The notes beneath the pieces were generated by a model. That model saw only the letters and a list, made by a program, of their open reading frames with translations. It was not told the origin of the DNA and searched no databases. Shown here in pieces: positions 49,601-61,338 of a stretch of 64,000 nucleotides of DNA. This DNA is from Glandiceps talaboti (taxonomy: Eukaryota; Hemichordata; Enteropneusta; Spengelidae). The translations under genes and the position numbers were made by a program. The stretch spans positions 19,873,107 to 19,937,106 of the forward strand of contig NC_135564.1 of NCBI RefSeq assembly GCF_964340395.1. Reading direction: 5' to 3'. Positions within the stretch are counted from its first letter, which is position 1; the number at the start of each line of letters is the position of its first letter.

Positions 49601-50477
49601 ATATCAAGGATTGAATTTGTCAAGAATCTAAAATAAAAAATTAAGTACAGAGTATGAAAGAACAAAGAGAAAGAGTATGGCGTAAAGAAGGACCGAAGTT
49701 ATAGACAAAAAGTCGTCATAATTTTGGAGGGTAAAATGAATATGTGGTGTTGGTACATGTTGTGTGTGTTAATGTACACAGTACAGTACAGTACATGAAT
49801 ATTGAACAAATTGTTGTGCAAGCTAATTTTCTTCCAAGCAAATTTGTCACTTAGACCATTGACATTGTAGTCTCATTCTGGCAAGCCAGAGCACGTATTT
49901 CTGCCTCTAGACGGTGCGTCTGCCGTAAAGAGGCTGTTGTTTATGATTTATATGTATAGTTTGTGGTTACATGAATCTCAGGCCATTATTCAGTGGTCTG
50001 AGCATGAACTTTTGGTTAAATTTTCTGGCACCATGCCAAGTGTAGGACATCCTCCCATAATGCAATGCTAACATTGGTTTATTTCAGTAAGCATGTAGTT
50101 TAATGTTCACATTACATTTTTTGGTGAAATTATGAATTAATATATGTGTGGAATAACCATGGTAAAGTAAAAAAAAAAAAAAAAACGCGTAATATGTGGA
50201 GCCATAACTCACAGACTTGGTGTATTCAGACTTGATAGGACTGTTCATGAGAAATAACTGTCAGCATGGTTGTGAACACCAAGTCTCTGGGCTAGCATGC
50301 TGCCATCTTCATAATTATGTGAAATTTTGAAGTATCATCAACTTGACATTTCTCTGTTGTCAAGGTGATACTTTGAAATACTCGAACAATATTACAGAGT
50401 ATTTATCAATGCAGTGTGACTCGGTTTGAGAGTTGTCAGTTTGAACAATTTGTTTTCAGACAAGTTTTACCGTAAAC

Positions 50478-50484
50478 ACACACA

Positions 50485-50539
<55 letters not shown>

Positions 50540-50757
50540 CCAACCACATACAGACAGACATATGCATATTAATACAGACACAGACAGACAGACAGACACA
50601 CCCACCCACCCACACACACACACACACACAACCAACCACATACAGACATATGCATATTAATACAGACACAGACAGACACACACACACACACACACACACA
50701 ACCAACCACATACAGACAGACATATGCATATTAATACAGACACAGACAGACAGACAT

Positions 50758-50816
<59 letters not shown>
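50478..50816. repeat. CA/CAGA microsatellite cluster with an about 115-bp higher-order unit, 3 copies
   Basis: A unit of (CA)n, ACAACCAACCACATACAGAC, ATATGCATATTAATACAGAC and CAGACAGACA occurs three times. The microsatellite and its unique spacer expanded together. Confidence 0.9.
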
Positions 50817-50820
<4 letters not shown>

Positions 50821-52718
50821 CAGTATATAATGCAGTTAAAAGTGAAAACTGTAAGTAAAAATATAAGGTAGCAAAGCTCCATGAAGGACTTCATACAAAG
50901 AGGAAATTAGTTTGCCCAACAATTTAAAAGACAAAAGAGTAATTCTTGTCAATAAAGAAAAAGATATGATAATATTGAATTACATGTACTTGTATAAAAA
51001 AATAAGTTTCCATGGAGACATGCCAGCAATGAAGGTTGTTTAATGTGAAAACTGTGAATTGATTAATGTGTGGTCCATATTGAAGCCGGAGTACAACAGA
51101 CTCTTCTATACCTTGTCAAACTGAAATGTTGCCAATGTAAACTGCAACACTAATTTTGTCATTTGCATATTGCCATGGTAGTAATATCTAATAGTTGCCA
51201 TGGTTTCTTGAGGTTGATGAAATTGTCATTTCTTGAGATTGTGATGTTAACAAAATCACATACTATATAAGAATAAACAAGTGACAAAGTAAACTATGGT
51301 TGTTTTCATCTATTTTTTCCCACCAGTATATTTATGAAAGGGACACATGCTGAGTTGATATGTTTTTGAGAGGTCATTTTATTTTACGTATTAAAAGGTA
51401 CTCGCAGTATTCTACTTACTGATGTATACTGACCACCACTTACAATTAACTGAACTCAAACCTGGTATAACTTAAGGACACAACCCATAAACGATCTGAT
51501 GACATAATTTAGTATATGTACCAAACATTGTACAGAAACTCACTACTATGCAATCAACAGTTCTAACAATGCTAGAACACAAATTGTAATGTCATAGAAT
51601 GCATACATTGACATTAAAATTATACTAGAATAGTTTAATCCAAGTTTTTCAGTAAGTATTTTCACTAAGGGCATATAAACTCAGCCTGTGTCACTTTAAG
51701 ATACAATGCATCACAGTAAATAGTAGCCTACTGTCATTGTGTCAAATCATGTGATGATTTTGACTATACCCCCCCCCCCATGCCTAGCATTTCCCTAGTG
51801 TGTGTGTATTCAAACCTAAAATTAGATTACAATTTCACACAGTGATGTTAATGATACGGTAATCATATTTACATGGTACTGCCCAACTTCCCACTTCATT
51901 GGTTCTATTATTTACAGATTGACATCATCTCACAGCCAGTAAATTTACATTTGTAAAACCATAGACAGTTTATGGTAAAACCCAATAAAAATTTGTGCCA
52001 GCTTTCTGGCCAAAGTAACTATTAGGAAGATACTAGGCATAGGGGAGAAACAATAGTAAGGTACTAGTATAACTTGGGATACTTGCACATCACAGAAAAT
52101 CGTTTATTGTAGAATATATAATTTGGTTAATTATCTTTCCTGTTGGATTTGAATTCTTCAAATCATGTACATTTTTGTATGCATAATAGACTGTAAGATA
52201 GGCTGTGTTGTTTAGCTGCTTTATAACCACAGTGAGTGTCAGCTAATAGCATATGTTGTATCTTCCAGACTAGCGTGTACAATAGCTCAGAAACTTCAAT
52301 ATCTTTCTTGATAACATTGTTTGCCTGTATTGTTGAATCATAATTTAGCTTTGATTTCATATCTAGTTAGTCTGGATGCCAACGTGGTCTGTTACTAAAC
52401 TACGTCTGGTCAAAGTCCCTCAATCAGCATAAAAAGTTGTTCATCCAATTCAGTGAACCCCAACTGCTATAATTATAAGTGATATAAACAGTGTATAAGT
52501 AGCATTCTGAGTTGACCAATACACCATATATGGACATTACATAATTGCCCCAATAAACACTCACTTGATGAGGGACTGTATTATTGGTTAGAATTTTGTG
52601 ATTGCCCTATTAACAAAAACATGATGTTAATGACTGTGTGGGTGGCTGTAGATGAATTTGAATTACATCTCATGCATGTCAGGACTTCTAGAGTATAAAT
52701 GACTTTGACTATATACTG

Positions 52719-53313
52719 AGAGTGGAGGTGTACATGGTAACAATTTCTGTATAGGAACTAGACTAGTGAGTGGAGGTGTAAATGGTAACGGTACTGTATA
52801 GGAACTAGACTGAGTGGAGGTGTAAATGGTAATGATACTGTACAGGAACTAGACTGAGTGGAAGTGTAAATGGTAATGATACTGAAAAGGAACTAGACTA
52901 GTGAGTGGAGGTGTAAATGGTAATGGTACTGTATAGGAACTAGACTAGTGAGTGGAGGTATAAATGGTAATGATACTGTATAGGAACTAGACTAGTGAGT
53001 GGAGGTGTACATGGTAACGATACTGTATAGGAACTAGACTAGTGAGTGGCGGTGTAAATGGTAATGATACTGTATAGGAACTAGACTAGTGAGTGGAGGT
53101 GTAAATAGTGACGATACTGTATAGGAACTAGACTAGTGAGTGGAGGTATAAATGGTAACGATACTGTATAGGAACTAGACGAGTGAGTGGCGGTGTAAAT
53201 GGTAATGATACTGTACAGGAACTAGACTAGTGAGTGGAGGTATAAATGGTAATGATACTGTATAGGAACTAGACTAGTGAGTGGAGGTATAAATGGTAAC
53301 GATACTCTATACC
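52719..53313. repeat. About 48-bp minisatellite, about 12 copies
   Basis: Unit GTGAGTGGAGGTGTAAATGG, TAATGATACTGTATAGGAAC, TAGACTA; some units are about 8 bp shorter. Copies are well conserved. Confidence 0.93.
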
Positions 53314-53336
53314 CTTACATAAATCTCTCACTTGAT

Positions 53337-53545
53337 TTTTGTCAGAATCTATTGAGAATCTAGTAAGAATCTCATAATAATCTATCAGATATTTGTATGC
53401 AAATTAGAGAGAAAACAATGAGAATCTAGTAAGAATCTAATAAGAATCTAGTAAATTATCTGTTAGATATTTAAGTGAGAATCCAGGAAGAATCTAGTGA
53501 GAATCCAGTAAGAATCTAGCGAGAATGTAGCATTAATCTGTTAAT
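53337..53545. repeat. Degenerate short repeat of AGAATCTAGTA
   Basis: GAATCTA(G/T)TAA/GAGAATC motifs recur every 10-25 bp directly after the 48-bp minisatellite. Confidence 0.75.
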
Positions 53546-54404
53546 GATAATATATTGAAAATTAAAATGATAATACATTAGAGTCTGATAGATACTGATA
53601 AGAATCTATTCTATCAGAGTCCTATTGGCTGTCCTCATTCCCTACAGAATGAAAATATTCTAAATAGTGTATTATGCAATGAGAGTTATTACCAGTGTGC
53701 GATTTTTGGAAAGCACTATGAAAATTGAAAATATACAGGTAGTGCTAGTGAACTTGTTATCTACACAGACACTTCTTACCACTAGGAACTAGAAAATTGA
53801 CCATTGTACGTATTAAACTAAAGTGTATACGTATATCTCAGAAAGATTTTTCGTGCACACGAATGAGTATGTGTGCAGACAAAGTCAGAGCACGATAGCC
53901 GACGAAGTATCTGAGTATAATTGTTAGCACCTTTAACTCACAGACAAGGAAGACATTGTTATTGTCTGTTTAACTTCATAATAGACCAAGACAATGCGTA
54001 AAATCATGTAGGCTACCTCTTTCATTGCGCATTTGAAGCGTCTAATTTTTTGAACGAAATAGTAACATGGTGATTCCGTCGTTGTTTAGAAAGTGGACAT
54101 ACTACTAGTTACGAAATAGTAAAAGAGTAAAATTCAACGTAATTGCTTGAATACTGTTATTCTGAAATTCAAAACTAAACATTTGTATCTGGAAATGCTG
54201 CATGCCGGGAAAAGTGATAATCTTGTGTATCACATTAATCCAGTCGGACGACCTTTTGGTTTGCCGTGTTTCTACGATGCTACAACTGGTAATACAAAAT
54301 GACAATTAGAATGACTGAAGACTCGTTTTATACTTCGCTAGGTGATATTTTTAGCTCCGCTGTCAGCGAAAGCCGAAAGCGTAGAGTGAATCATAGGTGT
54401 CCGT

Positions 54405-54700
54405 CAAACTTTTATATTTTCATCATCTTCTCCGAAAGTAACAGCGATATTTGGTGTGTATGTTCCCTGGGGGAAGGCTATTCAGATTTGTTCATGCCAA
54501 GTTGATCTGTGCCATTTTCAATTTTTTATGATTTTTTTCCGAAAATGACATTTTCATCATCTCCTTGAAAACCTTTTATCAGATTGCTTTGATATCTGGT
54601 GTATTGATGCACAGAGGGTAGTTTACTTAGATTTGTTAATTTCAAGTCAGCACGTCTTCTTTTCTATTTTTTATGATTTTTTTTTTGTAATTTAAAAAAA
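54405..54700. repeat. Two-copy about 150-bp repeat
   Basis: TTTTCATCATCT(T)CTCC, ATATTTGGTGT/ATATCTGGTGTA, AGATTTGTT and TTTTTATGATTTTTTT recur in order. Looks like an old dispersed repeat; no gene. Confidence 0.6.
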
Positions 54701-55149
54701 AATGAATATGTTAATGAGCATTATGACCAACGCCATATTGGAAATCAGTCCGCGAGTCTTTAGGTAAACTGCAACTTTTCAAAAGACACTATTGACGTCA
54801 AACAAGCAATGTAATATGTGCTGTAGTCTTAATTCTACGCATTGTGCGCCCAAATGACAAATATTTGTTCGAAACAGGGTTGTAAACTTCAAATCCAAAT
54901 TCTCCACCCTTCCTACAGAATGGTTCATTCCAGTATACGCACCTCACCATCAAGTGAGAAGTCGTGCATGCCTGAACTGAAGTGTATGGGACGATTTTTG
55001 ACAGAATCAGTCGTCAATATAAAAAACAATAATACTCTTTCTAAAATTATCACATTTTGAAAGGGAAAGTACTTTGTGGTTCATTTATGGAGTTTTGTTT
55101 TTGTACGATCAATATTGGTGGCAAAATTACCGATGTGGTAATGCACGAC

Positions 55150-55685
55150 AAGTGAAGTTCCGTACAGCGACAATCCCAAGTACCCGGATGCACGAGGGAC
55201 TAACCCGGAAGCAAGTCGTTGCCAGCCATACGTTACAGTGGTATTCGTCCGAGAAATCGCTGCGTTCAGAGTGTCATATTCACAGAATTGTTTTTTTTTC
55301 GAGTGAAAACCTGTCTTGAATTGTATAACTCTAACAAATGAAGACATGTCAAGTTATATTTTGAAAGTTGTATCGCTAGTTTGAGACGATTTCCTCACGT
55401 ACTATCGAGGCTTGGACCTTACTCTCCAGTTCAGCGGGAAGTTTAGCCAGTCCGATAATTCTTTCTGGTTTAGTTTACAACACTTTTGATCACGCAGATT
55501 TTGTTTTTGTGATGAAAAGAAATTAAAAATAAAGATCACTTCAACCATTTCGTTGTGTTTTCTTTATGAAAGGTAATCGAACATGAACGAGTGTTACCAC
55601 TGTAACGTATGGCTGAGAATGACTCTCTTCCGGGTACTTGAGATTGTTGCCGTACGGAAACTAAGATGGCGATTAATACATTTCT
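55150..55685. mobile_element. Inverted pair of about 95-bp CpG-containing segments
   Basis: TTCCGTACAGCGACAATCCC, AAGTACCCGG and CAGCCATACGTTACAGTGGT at 55159-55250 are matched in inverse by ACCACTGTAACGTATGGCTG...CCGGGTACTTGAGATTGTTG...CGTACGGAA at 55595-55660. Could be the ends of a transposon, or an inverted promoter-like duplication (AAGATGGCG lies just outside at 55663). Confidence 0.65.
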
Positions 55686-56356
55686 TCCCTATATATATAT
55701 CTACTACAACTTGTACAAGTTGAATGTTGTTGACTTGGTAAATTTGTTAGAAAATTCAAATTCAAATTGCCTCAAAATTATTTTAGATCCCTAGTTTATT
55801 TCATTCATCATTAAAATTTTCCAGGGTTACAGCTGTAAGACACTGGAATTATTTATAGCCAACCTCAAAATCCTCTCTTTTTTCTTTTTCTTGTGTGCAT
55901 TTCCCAGTCATTTTTTTCACAGATTTTGTGCAATTTTTCATAACAGTAGATTTTTGTTATAAAATTGTGACTATGGTATAAAAGTACAATACATTACCAA
56001 CTTCTGTGTAAAATGTGTTTTATAGTGAGACATCATATGAAACCAGTAACCACTTTATTACATCGCTAAAACAAAACTGCATAGTGAAGAACTGAACCAC
56101 TTCTACATGTCACCAAAATAAAATTAAAAAAAAACAAAAACAAAAACATCGGAGCTATTCTGACCGATAGGTCGCTTGTTATTGCATGACATGCTGCGAA
56201 ATCTTCTGCAAGTCAAATTTTACGTTGTATTACGAAAATCGGCATTTCCTCCATTTACATATTCAAGCTGCCAGACTAAGTTCTAAAGTCTCGAAGTCAA
56301 CAGCACTTCCGCACAACCATCTGAAATTTTCACTAGTGCTTTCTTGGGTATTGTTC

Positions 56357-56929
56357 TTATAAGGGAGCTGTCATTATTTATGACTGGGGGTCACTCAAAA
56401 ACTGGGGAGTGAAAGGGGGGTTACCCAAAATTTGGGGAGTGAAAGGGGGGGGGGGAGGGGGCTACTCAAAATTTGACATGTTAAAATAGTACCAGAAACC
56501 ATTCTTAGTACTTGAAATTCAAAAATCTCCGGGACGGGAGGGGGAAACCCACTCCCGTACCCACCCCCGCTTGGCTCCCTCAAACTTTGATTCAACTAAT
56601 ACCACCTAATTTCAAAATTTACCTATGGTACTACTTTGGGAATAAGCTGCATTCAGTGTTACCCCTTCCTCTTGAAATATCCTACATCCATAATGTTATA
56701 AGGAAATTCAAATTCAAAATAAAAAGTTTGATATTGTATGTATGTATGTAATATGTATGTATGTGGAAATGCATAAGGAAATTGTGAGACAGTCCGAATA
56801 AATAGATCCGAAGTTTCGAATAAAACTTCTTTCTCAAGGTATTATCAGGCAAAACATATTAGGTAAACACCTGAATATATCTACAATCTATATAACTACA
56901 CAGCAATAAAATAACACTATATATATATA

Positions 56930-56991
<62 letters not shown>

Positions 56992-57255
56992 ATGCATGCA
57001 TGTGGTGTTTCAATGGAACACTCAACCTCAATTTGTATAATGTTTGTAGCACCATTAGCAGTTAATGAGTTATGATGACGGTAAAATGGTGACGGGGGGG
57101 GGGGGAGTTTATGAAAAATTGTTGTGTCAAGGAGGGGGGCGGGGTACGAAACAATTTCAAGCCAGGTAGGGGGTCACTCAAATTTTGTGGATTTTTGAAG
57201 GAATTTCTTGTGACCCCCCCCCCCCGTCGTAAATAATGACGGCTCCCTATAAAGT
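56357..57255. mobile_element. About 900-bp inverted-repeat element with G/C-run termini
   Basis: Left end TATAAGGGAGCTGTCATTAT then TTATGACTGGGGG; right end, inverted, TATAGGGAGCCGTCATTATT then TACGACGGGGGG. The interior has poly-G runs and a TG microsatellite (56936-56990) and no coding frame. Likely a nonautonomous DNA element. Confidence 0.7.
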
Positions 57256-57689
57256 GTGTGTGTGTGTGTGTGTGGGAATTTATAAGTTCGCACTATTACG
57301 TGTGAAATTGATGATTAGTAAATGAGAACGATCGTCACTGAACTTCCCATTATAATGTGTCAACTTTCGAGGCCTGTTGTAAAAGAACGACAGATGGCCA
57401 AAAAAGCTGGACACACTTTGGTTATATGTGTGAAGCGAACATTAAAGGAAACAAGCATTCTCTTCCAAGACAGTTATATTTGCGCCTTGAGATACTAGTA
57501 ATCAAGACACTTTTATTCATACCTGAAACATGTCTACTGTTACATTACTTTATCAAAGATGGTGGTATCTTCAGACTTCTGCATTTTACATTTCTAGTAT
57601 ATAAAGGACCATAGATTCAAAGATAGTGTCTATTCACCTTCAAGTCTCACGGTCTTCAAAACCGTACCTGTTGAAATCTTTAGTAGGGG

Positions 57690-57947
57690 CACAGGGTAAA
57701 AGACAAATAATCAATTTTGTAGTCGCGATTTTCCGATTTCTAATATTATTTTCTTTATATTTCAAATAAAGTTTTAAATACTGTTTCCTCTCACTGTTTT
57801 TTCTTTCTATTTCCTACCTGATATCAATGTCCTCAAAAACAGTGAGAGGAAACAGTATTTAAAACTTTATTTGAAATATACAGAAAATAATACTAGAAAT
57901 CCGGAAAATCGCGACTACAAAATTGATTATTTGTCCTTTACCCTGTG
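57690..57947. repeat. Long hairpin: about 112-bp arms, 33-bp loop
   Basis: The left arm (57690-57802) starts CACAGGGTAAAAGACAAATA; the right arm (57836-57947) is its inverse with only a few mismatches. The sequence includes GTAGTCGCGATTTTCC and TTAAATACTGTTTCCTCTCA. It sits about 350 bp upstream of the start codon of the next gene. Confidence 0.92.
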
Positions 57948-57959
57948 CTCAGACCACTA

Positions 57960-58303
57960 CAATGGTCTGAGATCGTATTCGTAGGCACAGCGTGTCAAGA
58001 CTACAGTATCGAAAACTATCATCATAACTGAAATATCCAAACACAGATACGTTTAATTTACCCAAATACAGAATCTCATGACTGCCCGGACGCTCACCAT
58101 CTTTCTTCTCGAGACGCGATGCGAAGGCATGTTGCGATGGTGACTGACTTAACACGTTGCCATGACGCTTTGTTTACCAGCATGCATGTCGGGTAGTTCT
58201 TTCATCTGCGTACTAACGTTAACAATTGCTGACAAAGTTTTCTGTATTTATTACGATATTCACGAGTAATTTACCAAAACATTTGAAAAACCTACATTGC
58301 AAC
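57960..58303 (+). promoter_or_regulatory. Probable promoter/5'UTR region of the unrecognised gene
   Basis: More CpG-rich than its surroundings, between the long hairpin and the start codon. GTTGCGATGGTGAC and CGTTGCCATGACG resemble RFX X-box half-sites. Position-based inference only. Confidence 0.35.
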
Positions 58304-58328
58304 ATGATGACAGAGATTCAGAGTAAAG
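58304..58328 (+). CDS. Unrecognised gene, exon 1
   Basis: Codes MMTEIQSK plus one base of D9. Donor GTAGGA. Confidence 0.7.
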
Positions 58329-60992
58329 GTAGGAATGATTTAAAGGGTATCTATTTATTTATGATATTTTCTGGAGTGATAAAAAGTACAAAGACGAGTC
58401 TTGATGAAGGGTGAAGCAGTGTAGGTATTACGACCAATACATTTGAAAAAGCGCTGTTCCAATTTATAGCAACCCCGTCTTACTGAAGGCCCATCCTTTG
58501 TTATCTCTTTCACTCAGATATTATCCGAGTAGCTGCAGAAATTGCAGATATTGTACCTCGTGAAGTCCTTTCTGCAACTCAATATGAACAATTGGTAAGA
58601 CTGGTAAACACGATAGGGTATTAGTATTTTTCAAGCAGCTGCAAATAGAAGAAAATACTTTGATAACAACACGATTAAAATTTAAAGTCAGCGATTACTA
58701 AATATTCAGCCTATCTGTGAGATGTACCGATGTTAAAAATCGAATTTCGTAAAGCTGTATTGAGGTTTTCGATATTCAATATTTGTTTTGATTTCTACAC
58801 AATACAAGCATACTACTCTTGCATATACTTCTTGTGTGTATCCATATTCTTACGCAACATATACCTGCGATTGTCTTTATTCGTAAAAATATTTCCTTAG
58901 AGTCATAGTTATTTGAGTCACAGTTATTTTATAGTTGGCTAACAGGCTTAGGTCCATTACTTTATTTTGTCATCGGTACTGAGTTGTCCATGTTTAATAT
59001 TTGTTTCCTTGTTCCTCAGCAATGTCAATATATAACGGAATCATCCATCGAACAAAAAGACAGTTTGATGAACAACTCAGAACAATATGTAAGTATTTAG
59101 TAGTATCATGTCACAAGTACGTCAAATAGGCCCTACATCGTTATAAAACTGATGTGCATTTGTTACAACATGTCAGTTTAAATTATACTACGTGATAAAA
59201 TCATAGTTTTCCATTCAATAGCTTTGTCATCTTATTGTATGAACTTTGTAATATAATTTCTTCTCTATCCATTCATCTCCAGACTCCATATAATAATAGC
59301 ATTGGTCAGACTCCTAGATATGAGCCGTGTATTTACTTTGCATCCCCCATGACAAGATGGGGTACAACGTATCCAGATTTCTCTTTATCAGATGAAGCTG
59401 AGTATAGTGATGGGTGAGTACAAGCAATGTCTTCAAATAATTATCTTTGTATTTACGCTAGGCTTTTCCCTCATGTCTGATGATTAATAGTCCGTGACAA
59501 GAGAAACTGCACAGAACATTAAATGCCAAACAAATTACATCAAATATTCGCTGTTACGAATACTAAATATTTTACAAAAAGTAAAACCTTTCATAAACTT
59601 TCATTTCAGATTACAATTTGAATATCACAATCCTTGGTCTACAACCTCTCCATATTACTTGCAATCCACTCCGTCAACCCTTGTAGTCACACCATGTGAC
59701 ACAACGTCAACCAATCACAACAAAGCACCATGTACACCAGTTTTACCATACAGTCCATTGGTATCAATGCCAAATTCAAGGTGCTCCAACCCAAGAAAGC
59801 GAAGTCTCGATTAGTAAGTTGATAATGTTGCTCTGCGTTGAAACTCACATTACTGATGGAATGTTTTAACCGTTTATCATGTGATCGTTTTCGATACACT
59901 GTATGATATATAATGGGTCAATTAAAATCACATGTCTCGCCTTATAAGTGAATAAGGATAGAATATACCAATCTATAGGTTATTTTGTCAAACACTGCAA
60001 CATAATGTCACGATGAGGGAGAAAGGACAACATGGATGGGGTCATGCTGCCTTATTGATGGTATACATGAAATTAATGTGTTTGTGAAATTCAAATTCAA
60101 ATAGCACATCTTTTCACACCATGTGTGTTTTTGAAGGGGTATATATTGAAACCCAAAATATCTTTTTATTTTGTAAAAAATACATTTCGTAAAGCATCGG
60201 TTACTTTTAGCTTAAGTTACTTGATTCAACATAATGATGACATTACAATCTTATCTATCGTTATTGTTCATTTCAGTGATATTCATACATCAACACCTGT
60301 CACCAAAAGACTTAGGTCTGACATTCATGGTGACTTGTTTGATGACAAAGAAACTATGTTTACACCAACAAATGGGTGTTTTAAAATCAGAAGACGACAA
60401 ACCCGACAACACAAGTAAGTATAGATAAGAATGATCACATAAAAGACAGGTGCTTCGGATGAGTAAAAAATTGTGCCCAGTTACTAAATATGATTAGTTA
60501 ACCACTGCAATATTGTCCATCATGTTTTGATCAATATGAGATCTCTTTGGTAGACCGTTAAACTCTTTGATATGATGGCGACAATTACAAGAATGTACAT
60601 GAGATTTTCAACGTAAAATGATAGACTTATTTTTGTATGTGAATTTTATGCAAACATTGATATATTTTGATAAAATAGGAATATAGACCTAAATAGATAT
60701 TTAATTTGGTTATTCGAAAAGTCAGTGGAGGGGAGGGGGAGGGGAATAATATATAGACGTTTTACGTGTTTAAAATCCACTATTTTTGGAACTAGATACG
60801 TATAACATATTAAAGTATTGAGAAATAAATTATATCAGTTCCTACTCTAAATGCAACTATTCACAAATCAGTTCTTTTCATTAACTTGTACAACTATTCT
60901 TTCCTCTTTTTCCTTGTAGGGGTTTGTTCAGGAGAGTTGTCAATCGAGCCAAGGGTGCAGTCAACTCTGTCAAAGCTCATTTCAAACATTGA
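58304..60992 (+). CDS. Unrecognised 7-exon gene, 238-aa protein
   Basis: Exons: 58304-58328, 58518-58594, 59020-59088, 59283-59413, 59610-59813, 60277-60414, 60920-60992; 717 nt, phases consistent, standard GT-AG sites. I do not recognise the family. Visible: an N-terminal helical stretch (DIIRVAAEIADIVPREVLSA, residues 9-28); a middle rich in S, T, P and Y with several SP/TP sites; two basic clusters NPRKRSLD and TPVTKRLRSD that look like nuclear localisation signals or CDK sites; and a basic amphipathic C-terminus, GLFRRVVNRAKGAVNSVKAH. No catalytic motif, signal peptide or membrane segment. A nuclear or cell-cycle regulated protein is possible but is only a guess. The start is the first of two adjacent ATGs. 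Confidence 0.82.
58518..58594 (+). CDS. Unrecognised gene, exon 2
   Basis: Codes IIRVAAEIADIVPREVLSAT then QYEQL. Acceptor TTCACTCAG, donor GTAAGA. Confidence 0.82.
59020..59088 (+). CDS. Unrecognised gene, exon 3
   Basis: Codes QCQYITESSIEQKDSLMNNS then EQY. Acceptor TTCCTCAG, donor GTAAGT. Confidence 0.8.
59283..59413 (+). CDS. Unrecognised gene, exon 4
   Basis: Residues 58-100, including IYFASPMTRWGTTYPDFSLS and acidic DEAEYSD. Acceptor ATCTCCAG, donor GTGAGT. Confidence 0.85.
59610..59813 (+). CDS. Unrecognised gene, exon 5
   Basis: Residues 102-168, proline/serine/threonine-rich, ending SNPRKRSLD. Acceptor TTTCATTTCAG, donor GTAAGT. Confidence 0.85.
60277..60414 (+). CDS. Unrecognised gene, exon 6
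   Basis: Residues 170-214: DIHTSTPVTKRLRSDIHGDL...FKIRRRQTRQH, strongly basic at the end. Acceptor CATTTCAG, donor GTAAGT. Confidence 0.85.
60920..60992 (+). CDS. Unrecognised gene, exon 7 (stop TGA 60990-60992)
   Basis: Codes GLFRRVVNRAKGAVNSVKAH then FKH, a basic amphipathic helix. Acceptor TTCCTTGTAG. Confidence 0.82.
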
Positions 60993-61284
60993 TTAAAAGA
61001 AGTTCAGTAACATTTAACTTTTAAGAACTTTCAGAATATTCTTTATTGTATTTTATTTTGTTATCATGTTAACTTCTGAAAAAAGATGGTGTTATTTATG
61101 ATTAAGAAAGACAATATATAAAGTATTTTCTAAAATGATTTTTTGTCTTGTCTGATTAATTGGATGATATACTTACTTATGTTTACCAACTCCTCCATGG
61201 ATCTATCCATTAATCTAAAGAATGTGTGCACCAAATTTCGTTTGAAATGAGTGAGCCGTTTTTGAGGAAACGAGGACACAGACA

Positions 61285-61285
<1 letters not shown>

Positions 61286-61337
<52 letters not shown>
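61286..61337. repeat. (CA)n microsatellite
   Basis: About 26 CA repeats. Flanked by GAGCCGTTTTTGAGGAAACG and ACCTTCCCTTTATACGGAAG, typical of a dispersed repeat. Confidence 0.93.

Positions 61338-61338
<1 letters not shown>

Larger units (their letters stand above)
46459..52700. other. CSDE1 3'UTR and downstream gene-poor DNA
   Basis: No coding exon recognised. AT-rich, with a short AG run at 47480, poly-A near 50170 and the CA cluster at 50478-50816. The 3'UTR end cannot be fixed without transcripts. Confidence 0.5.

Noticed and set aside
55074-55347. Overlapping frames on both strands at 55.1-55.3 kb
   Set aside because: They coincide with an inverted-repeat segment and have no splice context or known motif.
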